DNA from: Tridacna crocea
Lineage: Eukaryota > Mollusca > Bivalvia > Cardiida > Cardiidae
Reading direction: 5' to 3'
DNA length: 64,000 nt
Assembly: GCA_943736015.1 (NCBI GenBank)
Contig: OX031058.1
Location: forward strand, 24,825,001 to 24,889,000
In this document: piece after piece, positions 21,905 to 33,055 of the stretch
Layout: every line of letters starts with the position of its first letter
Numbering within the stretch: the first letter of the stretch is position 1
Translations under genes and position numbers: made by a program
The notes under the pieces: model-generated
Databases searched by the model: none
What the model was told of the DNA's origin: nothing
Seen by the model: only the letters and a program-made list of their open reading frames with translations

Positions 21905-22110
21905 TACTTTACCCTTTACCATGAGTTTCTAAATACCACCCAGTGGAAGATCGATAGCCATTGAAAATGTTGTTGAAAAAAAGGGGGAGGGGGCACTTAT
22001 GAGCAGTTTTTTTCTCAGTTTCCCACAATTTTTTTCCACCATTTCAGAGAAGTGATCGAAGTCCACTTGTACCAAATATGAATTTGTCGTCTGCAGATGT
22101 ATAGAATTTT
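21905..22110 (+). mobile_element. Highly diverged TTAA-hairpin MITE
   Basis: TTTACCCTTTACCATGAGTT start, GAAAATGTTGTTGAAAAAAA and TTTCCCACAATTTTTTTCCA, then TTTGTCGTCTGCAGATGTAT. One of the oldest-looking copies. Confidence 0.5.
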
Positions 22111-22299
22111 AAAGCGACTAAAGTGTGAGTTCACATATAACAATATGTTTACCATACAATTTCCAAATGGTTTCTCACCTTTTAAAACACAAAATATTTA
22201 TGAATACTGCATGAGAAAACACACAAGTTTCTTTACTTTATTTATGTCGTTTCAACACAAGTACAAAAAAAAAACCAACCATTTTCATCCACACTACAT

Positions 22300-23150
22300 C
22301 ACAATAACAGCATAAAAATAGAAGATGATATCACAATTTCTCAAGGGTACAAATTCTCTGGGGAATGAATTCTCTTGATACTGTTTCAACCACTCACATT
22401 AGATCTAGATCTATGTAACTCAGCAAGTATTTATTGAAAAAAAATCTATCCTCTTTATTTGAGTTTCAATGGCATAACTGGTCTCAAAATGCATCTTAAT
22501 TGCTGTAAATTTGAATTTTTCTAAGAGGTAGGCCTCTGAATCCCATTTGAGACAGGGTTAACAAATTAACCCCTCTCCACCTCCAAAGCAAAGGGTAAGC
22601 AGATAAAGCCTTAACAAAAACAAAGCTACCCTCCGAATCAAAGGTAGACCTCATGTCCTAACCAACTACATGTAGTAAGAAAATTGAATTTTAACTGATC
22701 TAGATCTACTGCAAAATTGTGAATAAAGATAGTAGACAATAGATCAATGGAAGGAAATGGACCTTTTAACAGATCTATCAAAATTGGACTAGAATAAAAA
22801 CTAGAGACCCTTTAGGGCCTGAAATCGCTCTACTAGCTGGCAGTGAATTTGCTCTTGTGCTGACAAACATTATGAATTCATGGTGTAAAAATATAAAAAG
22901 GAAAAAAAAAACATAAATACACACAAAATTAAGTGTGTTCTTGCAACTGGGCTTCAACCCACTAAGACAGCATAAGTTGTTTGAATTTTTAAAAATTAAA
23001 TGTTTAGATTTCCAAGCCAAATTTGAAAGTGCATTAGAACGCTTTGTATTACACAATCCTAGCAAACTTCAACCGGGAGATGTGACTATGTAATAATGTG
23101 GACTTTGTTGAGTAAACAGTACAAAGTCATCCAATGGCTGTTTCTGAATA
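22300..23150. other. Intergenic sequence without supported gene
   Basis: AT-rich; the minus-strand open frame at 22778-23065 has no recognisable domain. Confidence 0.35.
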
Positions 23151-23169
23151 GTTTACTAGATTTTCTTCA

Positions 23170-24185
23170 CTTTTGATAGAGTTCAATTCCTTGATGAACC
23201 AAACGATCTTTGCAAGTTTCAATAGAATGAGATCAACACTGTAAACTTCATTGCCCAAATAAGAAATGGAAATTTTAAACTTTGAAGGGCTGCTTTTCCC
23301 ACACTGTCAGTTTTTTTTTTTTTAAATCATTAGGGTTCAAGCCTTTTATAATACAAAGTAACTATGAAAGTTTAATGAAAATCGAGATCTGGTCCCAAAT
23401 GCTGATTTCATCGCATGAACAAGAAATGGAAATTTGCAACATTAAATGCCTACTTTTCCCATACTGATTATCAGATTTTTTTTTCAAAATCAATAAGATT
23501 TAAGCTGTTGATAAGACAAAGCAACTTACTGTGTAAGTTTCATGAAAATTCGACCTCAAATGCTGACTTCATTGCTTAAACTGAATAAATGGAAATTTTT
23601 ATCAGCAAAATGCTACTTTTCCTTTACTGTTTGTTGGATTTTTTTTTTCAAATTCCATGTGGTTCAAGCTATATATGAGATTAACAAACTGCAAGTTTTA
23701 CAAAAATCTGATAAATGCAGACTTTATCGCATTAACAAGAAATGGAAGTTTTCAACTTAAAATGGCTACTTTTCCCATATCATTAGCTGGATTTTTTTTT
23801 CAAAATCAATAGGGTTGAAGCTATTAATAAGACAAAGAAACTGTGTAAGTTTCACCAAAATATGACCATAAATGTAGACTTTATGGTATAAACAAGAAAT
23901 GTACATTTCAAACTTTATTTGGCTACTTTTCCCATACTATTTGTTGTAATTTTGTTATAATCGATAGGTTTTAAGCTGTTGATGAGACAAACTAACAGCT
24001 ATGTAGATGAACAGACAGACAGACGGACTTTTCCCATACTATTTGTTGGAATTTTGTCATAATCGATAGGTTTCAAGCTGTTGATGAGATGAACAAGCTG
24101 TGTAGGTACCGTAGACAGACAGACAAACAGACTTACAGACAGAAGGACAGACAGACGCACGGACGGCGGAAACACCGCCATGACA
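23170..24185 (+). repeat. Tandem-repeat-cored element with (GACA)n tail
   Basis: Five to six diverged units of about 165-175 bp, each with GGCTACTTTTCCCATACT, a poly-T run, AATCAATAGGGTTCAAGCT, GTAAGTTTCATGAAAAT and AACAAGAAATGGAAATTT. The last unit runs into GACAGACAGACGGAC and ends near GGAAACACCGCCATGACATA. Same architecture as 1-690 and 17370-18115: repeated core plus unique end. Confidence 0.75.
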
Positions 24186-24893
24186 TAGACTGTACAGTTC
24201 AAAACGAGAGAAAGCTCCTAAATATCGCTGTGGATCGGTCTCCCGTACGATCACTAGCAGATTCCATTTTGATTTTATGATCGAAGGGAGAAAACTCTAA
24301 CAATCTGGTATTCATTAGTTATGAAGAGTTCTCTCCCTTATTGTTAACACCGCCCCCCCCCCCTCCTCGGAATAGTCTTTTTTTCAACTATTACAAACAT
24401 TCACACCGTTACTTTAAGAACCGACCGGTGAAGGGGTAATTTATACCCATACGGTCTACCGAAAAACCCAGACCCTCTATGTACACTTATTCTGCTAAAT
24501 AAGTAAAATGAGACTTTCAAGCCGATTTTTAAACCATATCTTCGCTATTATAAAGGAGTTTTCTTTTGGAAAACTATTCTGAATGTACCGTGTAAATTCA
24601 AGATCAGCACGCACGTTCATTTATATAAGTATACCCGTGTAAAGTCTGTGCTGATGGTTTCCCCGCTGATATTTTTCAAAGACAGGATTCTGAACATTGC
24701 GTTATTTTAATCAGATCGGTTTATTGTCTAAGGGATTTACTGTTCAAATTAATAGAAAGTGACCTTTCCTCTTACAACTCCCTTCCACTGAAAAGAAAAA
24801 GGGAGGGGATCTAAACTGGGATCAACATTGAAAATATCGGAAAAAAGCATAGCTTTCATCTCCATTTTTTAGCTTGGAAGATTCAGACCTTTA

Positions 24894-24966
24894 CATTGAC
24901 CGTAAGGAACAGGGGACCAATCGTGAAATGCTTTCACTATTTGTCCCCTGTTCCTTACGATCAATG
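24894..24966. repeat. Perfect-looking palindrome (about 30-bp arms)
   Basis: CATTGACCGTAAGGAACAGG with GGACCAATCGTGAAA on the left, TTTCACTATTTGTCC with CCTGTTCCTTACGATCAATG on the right, loop of about 3 bases. Confidence 0.75.
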
Positions 24967-24969
24967 ATA

Positions 24970-25740
24970 AATAAAAAAAGATTGAAATTTGACAATTCAG
25001 CGCTGGACATTCATGATATTCATTAATAACCTCGAAAATCTAATTGAACGAAAGCATGTTGGTTCACAAGTTTGAATACTGTAACACAATAAAGCTTAAT
25101 TTATCTTATACATTCATCAGTTGACAAATTTAATTGTAAAAATTATAATTAGACCCTGCTTGAGCTCTTACTTTGATGATTGAATTATTACCTCCAAGTT
25201 TAAATTTTGCCGGTCGCCTTGTTTACAAATGTGACGAAATATAAGGGAGACCACCTGTTTACAAAATAGTAACCACGTCTGCGACGATTGGTTTTTCTGT
25301 CTTTTGTGTTCTGTCATGATATTTTCAGAAGTAGCAGCATCTGCAATCCTGTCTTAAACATTAACTGAAATAATGACGGCTCTATGAACGTTTTTTTTCT
25401 TTTCCCGATACAGATCGTCTTCAAAAGCTGCAATGATCAATGTTTATTCATCGTCGGTTTAATGCGGCCTACAAATGTAAGGGAAGTAACTCTGTCATGA
25501 AAGAGATGACAGTAAATACGAGTTTTCTCCCTTTGACCATAAAATTACTCATAAGTTTACTCTTCTAAAGTTAAAGAAACGGCGGTTAATCCAGCGTCAT
25601 CCCCAATTTTCATTGGACTTGGAAAGCATTTTCCTCAAAACACAATCTGGATGTTGAACGATTTTTTCGTTTTTCATCTTTTGACTCATAGATCAGACTG
25701 TAGGAATGTCTATATGCTTTGATCTCAATTAAAACATTCC
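24970..25740. other. Intergenic sequence without supported gene
   Basis: No repeat unit or domain-bearing open frame found. Confidence 0.35.
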
Positions 25741-25744
25741 TTTA

Positions 25745-25972
25745 ATTAACTACATGACAAAAGTATAGACATTTATAACCGAATTGAAAACATTTGCAGG
25801 TGACAATTTAAATGTGGCTTAACTGATAAGATTTGTCTTTGAAAGGTTAAAAAAACATTGTGGGAAAAGGATAAAATACCTATAACCAGCATTTTCTCCT
25901 TTCCCAATCATGTTTTCAGAAGCATTTTTTTTCAGGATCGTTTAACCGTAAGAATGTACGTTAAAGGGTTAA
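25745..25972 (-). mobile_element. TTAA-hairpin MITE, diverged
   Basis: Right TTAA after GTTAAAGGG; hairpin GGATAAAATACCTATAACCA / AGCATTTTCTCCTTTCCC with loop changes. Confidence 0.65.
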
Positions 25973-26069
25973 ATATTTACCACCCAACAATATCCTAGAG
26001 TTGTCAAAACTATTGTATTTGCCACTGACAAATGAAATCACACACAGTGGCTTTTGTGGTGGCTTAAGG

Positions 26070-26308
26070 TAACCCTTCGCCAAACAATCCCTTGTTTTTA
26101 CAACCCTGGTGTGGAAAGATTTGAAAACATGTGGAAAAAGGAGAAATTGCTCATGTAATGAGCTATTCACATTTTTTCCACAATGTTTTCTACCCTATCA
26201 CAAAACTGCAACTCATAAGGAAAAGTTTTTCAATTTACTTTCCAAATTTACTTTCTGTAGGTGCTTTCAATTCAGAAAGGTCTAATTTGTCAATCAGTAA
26301 AGGGTTAA
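26070..26308 (+). mobile_element. TTAA-hairpin MITE, GAAATTGC subfamily
   Basis: TAACCCTTCGCCAAACAATC start and CAGTAAAGGGTTAA end. Stem AAGGAGAAATTGCTCATGTA / ATGAGCTATTCACATTTTTT is partly decayed. Confidence 0.75.
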
Positions 26309-26348
26309 GCTAGAGATAATAGTAAAGATGTCTAACCTGAGTACGAAC

Positions 26349-26372
26349 AGCGATTGATTGATTGATTGAACA
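26349..26372. repeat. (GATT)n microsatellite
   Basis: CGATTGATTGATTGATTGAA, about five units; the same motif is longer at 60659. Confidence 0.8.
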
Positions 26373-26458
26373 GACAACCCCATAAGGCTGTTAGTTATGT
26401 TATGGGGAAAGTGAAAATTACAGATTGATACCTACAGATCCAAGTTTATTTCTGCTTC

Positions 26459-26685
26459 TTAACCCTTTCCCAAACAACAAATTTTGGACTCTTCCAAACT
26501 GAAAGAGTTTGCAGACGACAATTTTAGATTTTGAGAAAATGGCAGAAAGTTCTCAAAAAGGGTAGAAAACACTGTGGGAAAAGGAGAAATTGCTTGTTAC
26601 GAGCAATTTCTCCTTTTCCCACAGTGTTTTCAGAAGACTTATACTGCAGACACGTAAAAACAAGGGCTTGTTTGTGAAGTGTTAA
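26459..26685 (-). mobile_element. TTAA-hairpin MITE, GAAATTGC subfamily
   Basis: Complete and well preserved. Stem AAGGAGAAATTGCTTGTTAC / GAGCAATTTCTCCTTTTCCC pairs fully, so both arms carry the subfamily change. Confidence 0.85.
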
Positions 26686-26716
26686 ACATTCTTGTTGTAT
26701 AGGACAGGACCATGGT

Positions 26717-26945
26717 TTAACTCATTTCCGAACGACAACATTTTAGGCTTGTCCAAATCGAAAGCATTTGCAGACGAAGAAATGAAAGTAATTGAAAAAT
26801 TGAAATTTGTCTTGTGAAGTGTAGAAAACATTGTGGGAAAAGGAGAAAATGCAGGTTACACCAGCATTTTCTCCTTTCCCACAATGTTTTCTAAAGGCTT
26901 CTTTCTCAGGGTCATCAAAAGTAGGGATGGTGTGGTAATGGGCTA
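26717..26945 (-). mobile_element. TTAA-hairpin MITE
   Basis: Complete apart from a final CTAA; an extra ACA in the loop (GCAGGTTACACCAGC). Confidence 0.82.
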
Positions 26946-27566
26946 ATGTCTCATCAGAAAGATTCTTAGCAGTTTAGGTGGGCAGCTATAGAAACTGAAT
27001 ATAGACTTTTCATATGTCCAAAGGGTTGTATTATGCTGTGGCCCTGGTCATCCGTATGTCTGTTGGTCCATTCATCGGTTGGAAATTTCTTGTGTGTGCA
27101 AAAGTTGCCATTGGAATAAGTTCAAACTTACCATAATGAATCTCTATGATGCAAGTTGTGCATGTGACTTTTAGAACTTGGATATCTGCAGGCATTCTAG
27201 ACTTTAAACCATTTCACTGACAAGCCCCTTTGGGCGTATATAAGCCGCTTTGTGAAGCTCTTGTTTAAAATGAGGCTGACTTGTTGCTGTCATACCACGT
27301 GAGCTGTTCAGTCTGGTCAGTTTTGGTCAGTTTTGCATGAACTTGAATACCTGGATATTTTTCAATTTATCACAAACCTGAGAAACATGTAATATTGTAT
27401 CATCACAATATATGTACATGTATTGTCCCTTGAGCAGTACTTGTCATCTACTGAAGACAGGTTTTATTTTTTTTCTCTAAAAAGCAACAAAAATACAGAC
27501 ATGATACAATGGGTCTACAGTGCTGAATGTCTGAAATCATTTAAACTATGCTCTGCAGTAAAGGGG

Positions 27567-27798
27567 CTAAATCCTTCACCAGACAACAAAATTTTAGCCG
27601 TGTCCAAATTGACAGCATTTACATATGTACAATTTCAGTATGGCTCAAATGGTGAAATTTCTCTTTATTATTTGTTTGAAAACATTGTTGGAAAAGGAGA
27701 AAATGATGGTATCAGCATTTTCTCCTTTTCCAATGATGTTTTCAAGAGGCTTCTTTCCCAGATTTTTTAAAAGTCAGCTATGTGTCGTAAAGGGTTAA
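27567..27798 (-). mobile_element. TTAA-hairpin MITE
   Basis: Right TTAA, left CTAA. The whole 115-residue open frame here is this repeat plus flank. Confidence 0.8.
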
Positions 27799-27805
27799 TT
27801 CATCC

Positions 27806-28000
27806 ACAGGTAAAAAAGTATCGACCCACATCATCCTGCTGACATACCGGTAATTAAAAACTTTTGGCTTTTGGTGAATTTTTTCCTGTCGAAGGACCAT
27901 TTTACCTTATGATTAAGTTATTTGATGGGCAAAATTGAATTAATGCATGCATCCATAATGATGTGATGACTTGCTTGGTATCGTGCATCACAGGGATGAG
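27806..28000. repeat. Dispersed repeat (GGACCATTTTACC / TGCATCACAGGGATG family)
   Basis: AAAAAGTATCGACCCACATC, TGTCGAAGGACCATTTTACC and CGTGCATCACAGGGATG, directly abutting the next MITE. Confidence 0.55.
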
Positions 28001-28217
28001 TTAATCCTTTACCAAATATGACTCTGAGACAGAAGCCTTTGGAAAACATTGTGGGAAAAGGTGAAAATGCTGGTAACCAGCATTTTCTCCTTTTCCTACA
28101 ATGTTTTCTACTCTTTCAAAGTCAAATTTCAATTTTTGAGTCACATTTATTTTGTCATCTGCAAATGCTTTCAATTTGGACAAGTCTAAAATTTTGTTGT
28201 TTGGTACAGAGTTTTAA
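28001..28217 (+). mobile_element. TTAA-hairpin MITE, shortened left arm
   Basis: TTAATCCTTTACCAAA runs straight into TATGACTCTGAGACAGAAGC, lacking about 15 bp of the arm. Confidence 0.8.
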
Positions 28218-28272
28218 AAGCTTCTTTTTTCAGGGAATGGCTCCATCTTTTCTATTTCGTTATGGACCTCAC

Positions 28273-28504
28273 TTAACCCATTACCCCACAATCCCATGTT
28301 GTAATGATACTTAAGAAGTAACTTTTTGAAAACATTGTAGGAAAAGGAGGAAATGCTAGTAACATGCCTTTTCTCCTTTTCCCAAAATGTTCTTTGCCCT
28401 TTCGGTGAAGAAGACCCCTATCATCTGAACAACATTTAGTTATTTGTCTGCAAATGCTTTCAATTTAGACATGCATATAATTTTTGTCGTTCAGTAAAGG
28501 GTTT
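28273..28504 (+). mobile_element. TTAA-hairpin MITE
   Basis: TTAACCCATTACCCCACAAT start; hairpin right arm mutated (ACATGCCTTTTCTCC). Confidence 0.75.
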
Positions 28505-28558
28505 ACCAACACGTATATTACTAGACAACAAAATGTCTGAGTTGAAAGCTCAAATTTG

Positions 28559-28785
28559 TTTAACTCTTTACCAAACGACAAAATTATAGACTGGTCCAAA
28601 TTGAAAGCATTTGCAGAATGATGACAAAATGAATGTGACTAAAGAATTTGAAATTTGGTTTGGGAAGGGTAGAAATTATTGTGGTCAAAGGAGAAAATGC
28701 TGATTACCAGCATTTCCTCACAATGTTTTCAAAAGGTTTTTATTTCAAGATTGTCATAAGAAGAGATTGTGTGGTAAAGAACTGA
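28559..28785 (-). mobile_element. TTAA-hairpin MITE
   Basis: TTAACTCTTTACCAAACGAC start; right hairpin arm shortened (ATTTCCTCACAATG). Confidence 0.78.
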
Positions 28786-29045
28786 AATGATGGAATCAGT
28801 TGTTGAAGTGTAGAAACTAAAATTTGTTGGGAAAACAGAGAAAATGTTTGTATCTGCATTTTTTTTGTCTCCAAAGCTATATTCCACCACCTTCTTCCTC
28901 AAGGTTGTCAAAACCTGCAGTTGTTTTGTGTCTAGTTAAAAGGTTTGGGGTTCCATGAATGGTATGGTCTATAGATAGGTATTTTTAAAAATGGCTATGG
29001 TTTTGTTGATGGGAATAAAAAAATGCTTTGGATGTCTGGAATCAA

Positions 29046-29129
29046 ATATACTCTTAAGAATGGTTAGTGAATACAATACAGTATCCACTCAGTGGATATT
29101 GTATTCACTAACCATCCTTAAGAGTATAT
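29046..29129. repeat. 84-bp near-perfect palindrome
   Basis: Arms of about 40 bp: ATATACTCTTAAGAATGGTT then AGTGAATACAATACAGTAT, and the complement ending CCATCCTTAAGAGTATAT. Single-arm relatives occur at 11570-11612 and 29213-29245 (CTTAAGAATGCTCACCATGG). Confidence 0.8.
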
Positions 29130-29271
29130 TTGCAGACTATTCAAGAAGTTTCACTATATGAAAGTAACATATTATAATTTAGAAATATTTTGAAGAATGA
29201 GACAAAGAATATTCTTAAGAATGCTCACCATGGTGAATATGGACCCTGGATAATTGCTGTAAATATGACTT

Positions 29272-29668
29272 TACGAAACAATCCCTGGTTTTTACAACCC
29301 TGTGATAGAAGCCTTTTCCCACAATGTTTTCTACCCTGCTAGAAACGAATTTGGTGGTGTCCATGGTCGTGAGGTAGAGCGTCTGCCTCATAACCTAAAG
29401 GTTCTGAGTTTGATACCCGGTAGTGGGTGTCAACTTTGGGATTTTTCATTGGCCCACACATTCAGCACGAGTACTGGTGTAGTTCCCAGGAAGCAGAATT
29501 GAGAGAGATTAGTATAGTTAGTAAGAACTTGTTTCTCAATCGATGTAAAATAAATATGTCTAAATTAAACTAAACAAATTTCAATTTTTGAGTCACGTTT
29601 ATTTTGTTGTCTGCAGATGATTTCAGTTTGGACCAGTCTAAGATTTTGTTGTTTGGTAAAGAGTGAAC
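29272..29668 (+). mobile_element. TTAA-hairpin MITE lacking hairpin half, split by a SINE
   Basis: Left part 29272-29352 (AATCCCTGGTTTTTACAACC, then GAAGCCTTTTCCCACAATGT with one stem missing) and right part 29573-29668 (TTTGAGTCACGTTTATTTTG to TTTGGTAAAGAG) flank the SINE. Confidence 0.78.
29353..29571 (+). mobile_element. tRNA-derived SINE nested in a MITE
   Basis: GGTGTCCATGGTCGTGAGGT then AGAGCG (A-box-like), GGTTCTGAGTTTGATACCC (B-box-like) at about 29400-29418, tail GATGTAAAATAAATATGTC. Flanked by AAACGAATTT / AAACAAATTT, a target duplication of MITE sequence with one difference. The tail motif recurs at 30655-30690 without a head. Confidence 0.83.
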
Positions 29669-29735
29669 TCTTTAAAGCACTCACATGTGATTTTAATCTA
29701 TGCTGCCTGCAAAGGGTCATTGAGTTGCTTCAGGG

Positions 29736-29953
29736 TTAACTCTTTGCCAAATCCCAAAATTTTAGACTAGTTCAATCCTGATAGCATTTGCAGATAACAA
29801 GATAAATGTTGTGGCTCAAAAACTGAAACTTGTTTTTGTAAGCATAGGAAAAACAGCAGAAAAAGGAGAAAATGCTGTTTACCAGCAACAATGTTTTCAA
29901 AGTCAATACTCATGAGAGCCGTTAAAACTTGAAATCATTGGGTAAAGGATTGA
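29736..29953 (-). mobile_element. TTAA-hairpin MITE, right stem deleted
   Basis: TTAACTCTTTGCCAAATCCC start; AAAAAGGAGAAAATGCTGTT then ACCAGC jumps straight to AACAATGTTTTC. Confidence 0.7.
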
Positions 29954-29959
29954 ACCAAT

Positions 29960-30960
29960 TCTTTCCATAGCATGGCCCAATTTTACTTTTGACACAATAA
30001 ACTGTGTCAGACTAAAAGGGCACATTGTGCTATTAAAAACAACAGTTATATCAAATAGTTTCAGCAGACTTACACAGAGAGTGTTGTAACTTTGTCCATG
30101 ATGATGAAAAGGATAAAAGCACCAGCCAATTTCTAAATATAGTTTGTAATTCCAGAACTGACCATAACATTCAACAGAGACCACATGTTACAGATAATCA
30201 GATCTATAGCTGTAGCATTTGGAAAGAAGTCCATATCGAAATGTCTGCAATATTGTTTACGGTTTCCTGGAATTGCAAAAGGTGTCATAGCATCCTCATC
30301 CACCCTATTCTCCCGACCTCACCACATGCAATTTTTTTCTCGTTCCTTTCTTGAAGAACTTTCTCTGGATGTTGTTGTGGCTCTAAAAGTGCCTTGGAAA
30401 ATGCTCAGACTTGTACTTCAATATGGTACAACAGAGCAGATACTACGCTAACCTTCTTGCTCAATTAATATGTGTAATTTGATGTCAAACTGTTTGTTTG
30501 CCGTATTCGTGCTTTACGTCCAAGTGTGATAATAACTTAATTCCTTTTTTTCTAGGATGTCGTCAGTATACTTCAACCTGGAAAAGAAATCCTATGATAT
30601 TACTTAACATGTAATCTCAGTATATGTCAGTACCAAGCATCTGACTGATGAAACAGAATGTCGATATAAAATAAATATGTTTAAACTAACAGAATGTCTT
30701 AGCCAATCAAATGGCCATTCCTGAGACTAAGAATAACCAATGCATTTTGCATGAACGAGTATGATCACTGTCATTGCCTTACTAGATATTTGGCTGGGAC
30801 ACAAATCATAAATTTTCAGTCTGCTGTCAAAACCCATATTTTTGTATAATTGCAAAACTACTAGTACTTAACAAGAATATCTTTGAAAAGATCGCAGAAT
30901 TAAAGATCAATTGAACAACCAGACTATATTTTCTGCTGTAAAATAAGATTGAGCATACAC
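29960..30960. other. Intergenic, no supported gene
   Basis: Holds a headless SINE-tail copy at about 30575-30690 (TGTCGATATAAAATAAATAT). The open frame at 30185-30451 shows no domain and no splice context. Confidence 0.35.
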
Positions 30961-30969
30961 GAGCAATGC

Positions 30970-31200
30970 TCTGGCAAAAGGGGGCTTAATGCATATCCGT
31001 AATGCATGATACCAAGCAATACATAGTGTACTTATAGATCCATAAAATTTTGTCCAACAGCCAAGAAAATCAAGAGGTCCACTTGTCCTTTGACGTTCAG
31101 AAAGTTGATAAATAGCAAAAATTTTCGGCCCAAGTCAGTCTGTGCATGCTTAACTGGGTCAATACTCTTTGCAGATGTTTGAGTCCCCTTTCACAGAGCA
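30970..31200 (-). repeat. Dispersed repeat, inverted copy
   Basis: GGGGGCTTAATGCATATCCG, GTCCACTTGTCCTTTGACGT and CAAGTCAGTCTGTGCATGCT appear in reverse order and complement relative to 3645-3870. Confidence 0.5.
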
Positions 31201-31689
31201 GGGTACATATATATTTGGCTGAAGGAGTTTAAGTTTTTAATCAAAAACGCTTACAGAGTTAAAGTTCTTTATCAGAACAGTAAAGTTGTTTATGTGCAGT
31301 AAAGGGAGCACACACAGGTCTAAAATGACCAATTACTAGCACAACAGGCCATTCATGATGTCATGAGTACATGAGAATGACTTTGAATAAATACCTTCAA
31401 TGTTATCCAAGGAAAACTAGTTTGTAAAATTGTACTTACACATATCTTTTTTACATGTACTTTCCAACAGGATCAGCAGTTTATCTAAGGTATCCATTGA
31501 TTTCTTGCACTATAGTTTGGATTTTTCTGTGATTGTGTTCATTTTCTGTAGTACTACCAATGTTCTGAAATATACATATAGCTTTTGTTGCATTTATCTG
31601 CAGACAACTTCAAATTCTACTGTAACTACTTTTTATATGACAAAAGTATGGGAAACATCTTTGGATATTGAGCAATTATTTGTTTCAGG

Positions 31690-31940
31690 GATTTAAATTT
31701 TCTTCTCATAACCTACAACCAAATTTTTTCTATGCTTTAATGTGGCTGAAGAAAAAGACTCTTGACAATATTGTGGCAAAGGTAAAAAAACATGCTGTTG
31801 GTCATCATTTTCTCTTTTTTCCACAATATTTTCTACCATTTTAAAGACCAATCTAAATTTCTTTTGAAACTCTAATTTTGTCATATGCAAAAACATCCTC
31901 AGTGAACAAGTCTAAAAATCTTGTTGTTTGGTAAATTGTT
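31690..31940 (+). mobile_element. Diverged TTAA-hairpin MITE
   Basis: GAAAAAGACTCTTGACAATA, TTTTCCACAATATTTTCTAC and GAACAAGTCTAAAAATCTTG; the hairpin has accumulated changes in both arms. Confidence 0.6.
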
Positions 31941-31984
31941 GCTGTAAGCTACACTAAATCAGACTGATACATGATTCTGCATTA

Positions 31985-32214
31985 TTAACCCTTTCCCAAA
32001 CGACAAACTTTTGGACTAGACCAAATTGAAACCATTTGCAGACGACAATTCAGCTCTAGCTGAAAAGATGATTTCTGTCTATGATAGGGTAGAAAACATT
32101 GTGGGAAAAGGAGAAAATGCTGGTTACCAGCATTTTCTCCTTTTCCCACAATGTTTCCAAAAGGCTACCATTCCAGACCCGTAAAAACCAGGGATCGTTT
32201 GGTAAAGGGCTAAC
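31985..32214 (-). mobile_element. TTAA-hairpin MITE, well preserved
   Basis: TTAACCCTTTCCCAAACGAC start, intact hairpin, end GGTAAAGGGCTAA. Confidence 0.85.
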
Positions 32215-32610
32215 ACATCAGATAGTATCAATGCATGTACTACCTTGTATGCTACACCAAGAAAACATAGAGCAAGAAATTTGCAGGCCATCATCTTGGC
32301 TGCAGAAGAGTTACTAATTATATGTTTGTATAGTACGGTCTTCTGCATTATTTCAGCTTTATCTTGTAGGCCAGTGCATCTTTCCATGCTTTCCAGGAAA
32401 TTCTCTTACCAGTACTGTGCACAACACTCTTCCAAAGCCAATGGATGCTTTCCTACATAACCATTGTGGAAACAGTGAGGCATCAGTGAGAGAGGAATGA
32501 ATACTGTTGCAATGACTTTCAAAGATCCTTAGATAGAGATTGGCCAAGCTGTGGATTTGAACCAGCAAACTACCTGGGTTGGTATTCACTATGCACTCTC
32601 AAGAAAATTT

Positions 32611-32839
32611 TTAACTCTTTACCAAATGACAAAATTATAGACTGGTCCAAATTGACAGCACTTCCAGGCGACAAAATAAATATAGCTCAAAAAGTGGAAT
32701 TTGTTTCCAGCAAAGTAGAAAACATTGTGGGAAAAGGAGAAAATGCTGGTTACCAGCATTTTCTCTTTTTCCCACAATGTTTTCAATAGGCTTTTATCTC
32801 GGGGTCATGAAAACCTGGGATTGTCTGGTAAAGGGTTGA
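32611..32839 (-). mobile_element. TTAA-hairpin MITE
   Basis: TTAACTCTTTACCAAATGAC start, near-perfect hairpin, end GGTAAAGGGTTGA. Confidence 0.85.
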
Positions 32840-32879
32840 TCTTGTGTTCCTTTCAGAATTTTTCAAATTTGAAAATATA

Positions 32880-32940
32880 TTAGCACAACTTGTGATTGGC
32901 CAAATCATTTGGTTTAGCCAATCACAAGTTTTGTTATATT
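32880..32940. repeat. Short palindrome
   Basis: ACAACTTGTGATTGGCCAAA and TTTAGCCAATCACAAGTTTT pair around ATCATTTGG. Confidence 0.6.
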
Positions 32941-33055
32941 TTGAAAATAACTAACAACTTTTTTATGAGTGCATGGTGAATATGATCTTTGGTTTCTAAC
33001 CCTTCACATTTCCAAATGGGCTACCAACAAGTTACTGACTATGAGTGTACATTGT

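Noticed and set aside
24000..24180. GACAGACAGACGGAC array considered as a CRISPR-like or regulatory array
   Set aside because: It is a simple tetranucleotide tract at the tail of a mollusc-type tandem element in eukaryotic DNA.
28018..28314. Repeated 'MTTLRKKPLENIVGKGENAG' type open frames at many positions
   Set aside because: This is the TTAA-hairpin MITE read in one frame (left arm into hairpin). The same peptide recurs wherever a copy occurs, with stops and frameshifts, and no copy links to splice sites.
30185..30451. 88-residue plus-strand frame with plausible composition
   Set aside because: No recognisable motif, and adjacent sequence is SINE tail and repeats; nothing supports transcription.
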